Source of the DNA: Paenibacillus sp. UNC451MF | GTDB lineage: Bacteria > Bacillota > Bacilli > Paenibacillales > NBRC-103111 | Reading direction: 5' to 3' | NCBI RefSeq assembly: GCF_000686845.1 | Contig: NZ_JMLS01000017.1 | Location: 124,001-188,000 of the forward strand | DNA: 64,000 nt | Shown here: piece after piece, positions 60,961 through 64,000 of the stretch | Layout of the letters: every line of letters starts with the position of its first letter | How positions within the stretch are numbered: the first letter of the stretch is position 1 | Translations under genes and position numbers: made by a program | Notes under the pieces: generated by a model | The model's input: the letters and a program-made list of their open reading frames with translations, nothing else | The model's database searches: none | What the model was told of the DNA's origin: nothing

Positions 60961-62469
60961 ATGAAAAGAGGTCGGCTGAGCAAGTCTGTTACTTCAACTG
61001 TATTGTTCACGGTTTTCATTTCAGCCTTAACTGCTTGCAATACCAATACGGAAACGGCAGCCCCAGCCCCAGACGCTTCGGGTACCGGCCCGATGACCAT
61101 TAAAATGATGAGTCAGTATGAGAGTGCGGAGCCGCCTACTGCGGATAACCCCGTTATCAAGTATATCGAAAAGGAAACCAATACGAAATTGAATATCACG
61201 TGGGTACTGAACTCCAATTATACGGATAAATTGAATGTGACGATGGCATCTGGGGATCTGCCTCAGGCGATGCTTGTTGTCAATCCGCAGGATACCGTGA
61301 TTGTCAGTGCAGCACAAAACGGCTTTTTCTGGGATGTGGAGCCTTATTTGAAAGACTACCCCAATCTGAGCAAGCTTGATAAGAACACGCTCAATAATAC
61401 TCGGATTAACGGAAAAATATACGGGCTTTATCGCGGCCGCTATCCGGAAAGAATCGTGCTTTATTTCCGTAAGGATTGGCTCGACAATGTAGGTATCAAG
61501 GAGGCGCCTAAGACGGTGGATGAATACTATCAGGTGCTCAAAGCGTTTACGTATAACGACCCGGACAAGGATGGGAAGCAGAATACGTGGGGAATCACCG
61601 AGAACAAAGATCTTGGAACCTACACATTCCCGCTCCTGTTCGGCGCTCCGAACGGTTGGGGCTACGCAAACAACCAAGCGATTCCCGATTTCATGACTAA
61701 AGAATATATGGATTACCTTAAATTCATGAGAAAGCTATATGACGAGAAAATTTTAAACCAAGACTTTGCTACGGTGCCAAATGCTAATGTGTCGGATGAC
61801 TGGAGTAAAGGGAAAATCGGCATCCGAGGCAATATTGCTGAAAACTATCGCGGAGATTCCTTCTCTTACCTCGGCAGAACACTACCTGGTGCGGATGTTC
61901 ACATTATTCCGGCGTTAATCTCGACTACGGGACAGAAACGGGTCCAAACAAGCAGCGGCTATAACGGCATGTATATGTTCCCGAAATCAAGTGTGAAGAC
62001 CGAGGCTGAGCTCAAGAAAATTCTTGGCTTCTTTGACAAAATGGCTGACGACAAAATGATCAAAACCGTTATGCTCGGAATTGACGGAGTTCATTATAAA
62101 GAAGAGAACGGTGTAACAAAAATTTTGGATGATACGAAATACAACAAAGAAGTGGTGCCAGTAGTCCATATGGCGATGCGATTAGATCTCATAAATAACG
62201 GTACACCACTTGCCAAGGAAGCAGCGGATGCCTTGAAGGAAATTAAGCAGTACGGTGTTACCGATGCAACCTTCGGACTTATCCTAAGTGACGACGGGAA
62301 GAAAAAACTATCGACTAATAAGAAAATTATCGATGACGCCAAAATCAAATTCATTATGGGTGTGATTGATGAGGCAGGCTACGCTAAGGAGATCGATCGA
62401 TGGAAGCAGTTGGGCGGTAACGACGTCATTAAAGAATACACCGATCTGTATAACAAAAATAAGAAGTGA
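60961..62469 (+). CDS. Solute-binding lipoprotein, LplA-type
   Basis: A 502-residue lipoprotein with lipobox ending at C26 (ALTAC). The mature protein is of the long LplA-type: PPTADNPVIKYIEKETNTKLNITWV, then ALYFRKDWLDNVGI-like LYFRKDWLDNVGIKEAPKTVDEYYQVLKAF, and YNDPDKDGKQNTWGIT, a calcium-binding-like loop. It differs from the three orphan proteins in length and motifs. The ATG at 60961 has GGAGG about 10 nt upstream. It completes the importer with the two permeases. Confidence 0.92.
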   Translation: MKRGRLSKSVTSTVLFTVFISALTACNTNTETAAPAPDASGTGPMTIKMMSQYESAEPPTADNPVIKYIEKETNTKLNITWVLNSNYTDKLNVTMASGDLPQAMLVVNPQDTVIVSAAQNGFFWDVEPYLKDYPNLSKLDKNTLNNTRINGKIYGLYRGRYPERIVLYFRKDWLDNVGIKEAPKTVDEYYQVLKAFTYNDPDKDGKQNTWGITENKDLGTYTFPLLFGAPNGWGYANNQAIPDFMTKEYMDYLKFMRKLYDEKILNQDFATVPNANVSDDWSKGKIGIRGNIAENYRGDSFSYLGRTLPGADVHIIPALISTTGQKRVQTSSGYNGMYMFPKSSVKTEAELKKILGFFDKMADDKMIKTVMLGIDGVHYKEENGVTKILDDTKYNKEVVPVVHMAMRLDLINNGTPLAKEAADALKEIKQYGVTDATFGLILSDDGKKKLSTNKKIIDDAKIKFIMGVIDEAGYAKEIDRWKQLGGNDVIKEYTDLYNKNKK

Positions 62470-62488
62470 AGACAAGTCGTGGCTTTGC

Positions 62489-62514
62489 TGGATCAGGGCA
62501 AAAGCTCTGGTCCA
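62489..62514 (+). terminator. Hairpin between the solute-binding and hydrolase genes (attenuator-like)
   Basis: TGGATCAGGGC (62489-62499) and GCTCTGGTCCA (62504-62514) pair with two G-T pairs around an A4 loop; TTTCCT follows. Partial termination would raise the level of the binding protein above that of the enzyme. Confidence 0.45.
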
Positions 62515-62564
62515 TTTCCTACGGAAGCGAAGTTATCTATCATATCTGGGAGCGTGAATTCATA

Positions 62565-64000
62565 ATGGATTATAGGGAGCTTGTTTCGCATGGAGACTTA
62601 CATTATAACCATACGGTCAAAAGAAGCGAGGGCGGGCTGCCTATTGGCAATGGTAAAATGGGCAGTCTGCTTTGGACCTCACCCTCTGCCGTCAAATTCC
62701 AGGTCAACCGAGTCGATGTGTATGCCAATGACCGTTCCACGAACAGCTTCAATCAGAGACATACGGATTACGGCTATGCATGCGGCTTTGTGGACATCGA
62801 TTTGGTCGACTACGGAGAGGATGTTTTCCAAGACGGCACGGTCCACCAGCACTTAGATTTATACGATGCGCTTGCATCCATACGGGGCAATGGTGTGAAG
62901 CTTGAGGCTTTTGCATATGATCACAGCGATTTGTTTGCCATTAAGGTGGATGACGAAAGGGACCTACCTCAGGGTATCAATATTAAGCTGAAAATGCTGC
63001 GTCCAGCCGAGGTTATAACTAAAAGTCACTTGGCCGTTTCCACATTAAGCATGCAGAAAGGCATCATGCTCCTAAAGCAGGAATTCAGAGAGGGTAATTA
63101 TTATTGCTCGTCGGTAGTTGCTATTGGCATCTCAGGCCGGGAAGGCGTCATTCGGATGAACGATGAGATGGGTGGTCGTGAGCCTGTATGTGACTTCAGG
63201 GAAAGCAAGGTGCTTGGACAACCAAATGAAACGGAAATGCGCTTATGCGTCAAACCGGAAGCGGGCAGCTTTGAAATCTTAATTGCGAGTGCCGCTACCT
63301 TCGATGAGAACGAAGATATTACGACTGCGGCTGTTAATCAACTGGTATCCGCCCAGAATGCGGGCTATGAGCGTATGCTGCAAGAACATAAAGCATGGTG
63401 GAATGAGTTCTGGAGTAAGTCCTACATCCGATTAAGCAGTGCAGATGGCAGCGCCGAACGTGTAGAAACGCACTATACCTATTACTTGTACCTTATGGCA
63501 GCGAATTCCCGTGGAGGAAAATACGCTCCGAATTTCGGCGGCATGCTGTTGAGTCCACGGGGCGATTTCCGACATTGGGGCGCCATGCAGTGGTGGAGCA
63601 ACCTAAGACTTTATTACAATGCCGTTCTCGCTACAGGCCATCATGAGCTCATGCTGCCTTACTTCAGCATGTACTCAGGAATGTATGATTCCTGCGCCAA
63701 AGCAGCGGAGCAGCAGTGGGGGAGTAAAGGAATCTACATTCCGGAAACCGTATGGTTTAATGGTGTGGATGAGCTGCCAGAGGATGTCGCTGTGGAGATG
63801 AGAGAACTGTACTTGCTGCAAAAGCCATGGGAGGAGCGCTCGGAGCGGTTTAAACAATATGCCCACAACAAGCATCCGCACGAAAGCCGTTGGAATTGGA
63901 AAGGACATGAACGATGGGTGGATGGAAATTTAACCTATACCGATAAGAGCTGGGGTCCCTTTGGTTCCACATCGCATATGTTCGTCAACATCGCTGGGAT
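62565..64000 (+). CDS. Glycoside hydrolase (GH95/DUF5703-like), 3' part outside window
   Basis: The frame from the ATG at 62565 is open to the window edge, about 478 codons. The N-terminal beta domain (about 1-280) begins with LPIGNGKMGSLLWTSPSAVKFQVNRVDVYAND, typical of the DUF5703 and GH95-like proteins. From about residue 285 (AWWNEFWSKSYIRL) an alpha/alpha barrel starts: LYLMAANSRGGKYAPNFGGMLLSPRGDFRHWGAMQWWSNLRL. No signal peptide is seen. A GGGAG at 62548 is its likely ribosome binding site. It would cleave the sugar brought in by the importer upstream; alpha-L-fucosidase or galactosidase activity is possible but unproven. Confidence 0.78.
   Translation, partial: MDYRELVSHGDLHYNHTVKRSEGGLPIGNGKMGSLLWTSPSAVKFQVNRVDVYANDRSTNSFNQRHTDYGYACGFVDIDLVDYGEDVFQDGTVHQHLDLYDALASIRGNGVKLEAFAYDHSDLFAIKVDDERDLPQGINIKLKMLRPAEVITKSHLAVSTLSMQKGIMLLKQEFREGNYYCSSVVAIGISGREGVIRMNDEMGGREPVCDFRESKVLGQPNETEMRLCVKPEAGSFEILIASAATFDENEDITTAAVNQLVSAQNAGYERMLQEHKAWWNEFWSKSYIRLSSADGSAERVETHYTYYLYLMAANSRGGKYAPNFGGMLLSPRGDFRHWGAMQWWSNLRLYYNAVLATGHHELMLPYFSMYSGMYDSCAKAAEQQWGSKGIYIPETVWFNGVDELPEDVAVEMRELYLLQKPWEERSERFKQYAHNKHPHESRWNWKGHERWVDGNLTYTDKSWGPFGSTSHMFVNIAG

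Overview
The window looks like chromosomal DNA of a Paenibacillus-like member of the Bacillota. Ribosome binding sites are strong and AGGAGG-like, starts are often TTG or GTG, and GC content is moderate. AraC-type regulators sit beside lipoprotein solute-binding proteins of carbohydrate ABC transporters, and two near-consensus CcpA boxes are present. No rRNA, tRNA, CRISPR array or insertion sequence was recognised.

Left part (1-16.4 kb): a truncated MFS transporter runs divergently from a cysteine-rich, SufR-like HTH regulator. Next come a CDF-type metal transporter and a His-repeat YmaF-like protein, then a small glycine-zipper protein. From about 4.1 to 10.9 kb lies an apparently complete linear azole-containing peptide (heterocycloanthracin-type bacteriocin) cluster: a Cys/Gly-rich precursor, an Ocin-ThiF-like protein, a fused E1-like/YcaO cyclodehydratase, a SagB-type dehydrogenase and a GNAT acetyltransferase. 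It is followed by a small coiled-coil protein, an Rrf2 regulator with a CPYC flavoprotein, an alditol oxidase-like enzyme, two more GNAT proteins and a FixH/YtkA-like lipoprotein.

Middle part (16.4-33 kb): a LysR regulator and a histidine phosphatase precede a five-gene cyoABCDE operon (heme-copper quinol oxidase plus heme O synthase). A MocR-type regulator is divergent from a nitrilase. The next operon is the least explained in the window: a two-TM coiled-coil protein, a membrane-anchored solute-binding/VWA fusion, and a TelA-family protein. It is followed by an APH-type kinase, an orphan tyrosine recombinase, and a MerR-thioredoxin pair with a clear MerR operator.

Right part (33-64 kb): an accessory carbohydrate-use region. 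It holds two FAD-dependent oxidoreductases, five AraC-family regulators (one a membrane sensor), three paralogous orphan solute-binding lipoproteins, and one full LplB/YtcP/LplA-type importer. The enzymes are a GH123_N/DUF6067-like protein, a GH89 alpha-N-acetylglucosaminidase, a GH97 enzyme, a secreted discoidin-domain protein, a nucleoside hydrolase and a truncated GH95/DUF5703-like enzyme. The layout suggests import of oligosaccharides followed by cleavage in the cytoplasm, since GH89, GH97 and the DUF6067-like protein lack signal peptides. Local AraC proteins and CcpA probably control these genes.
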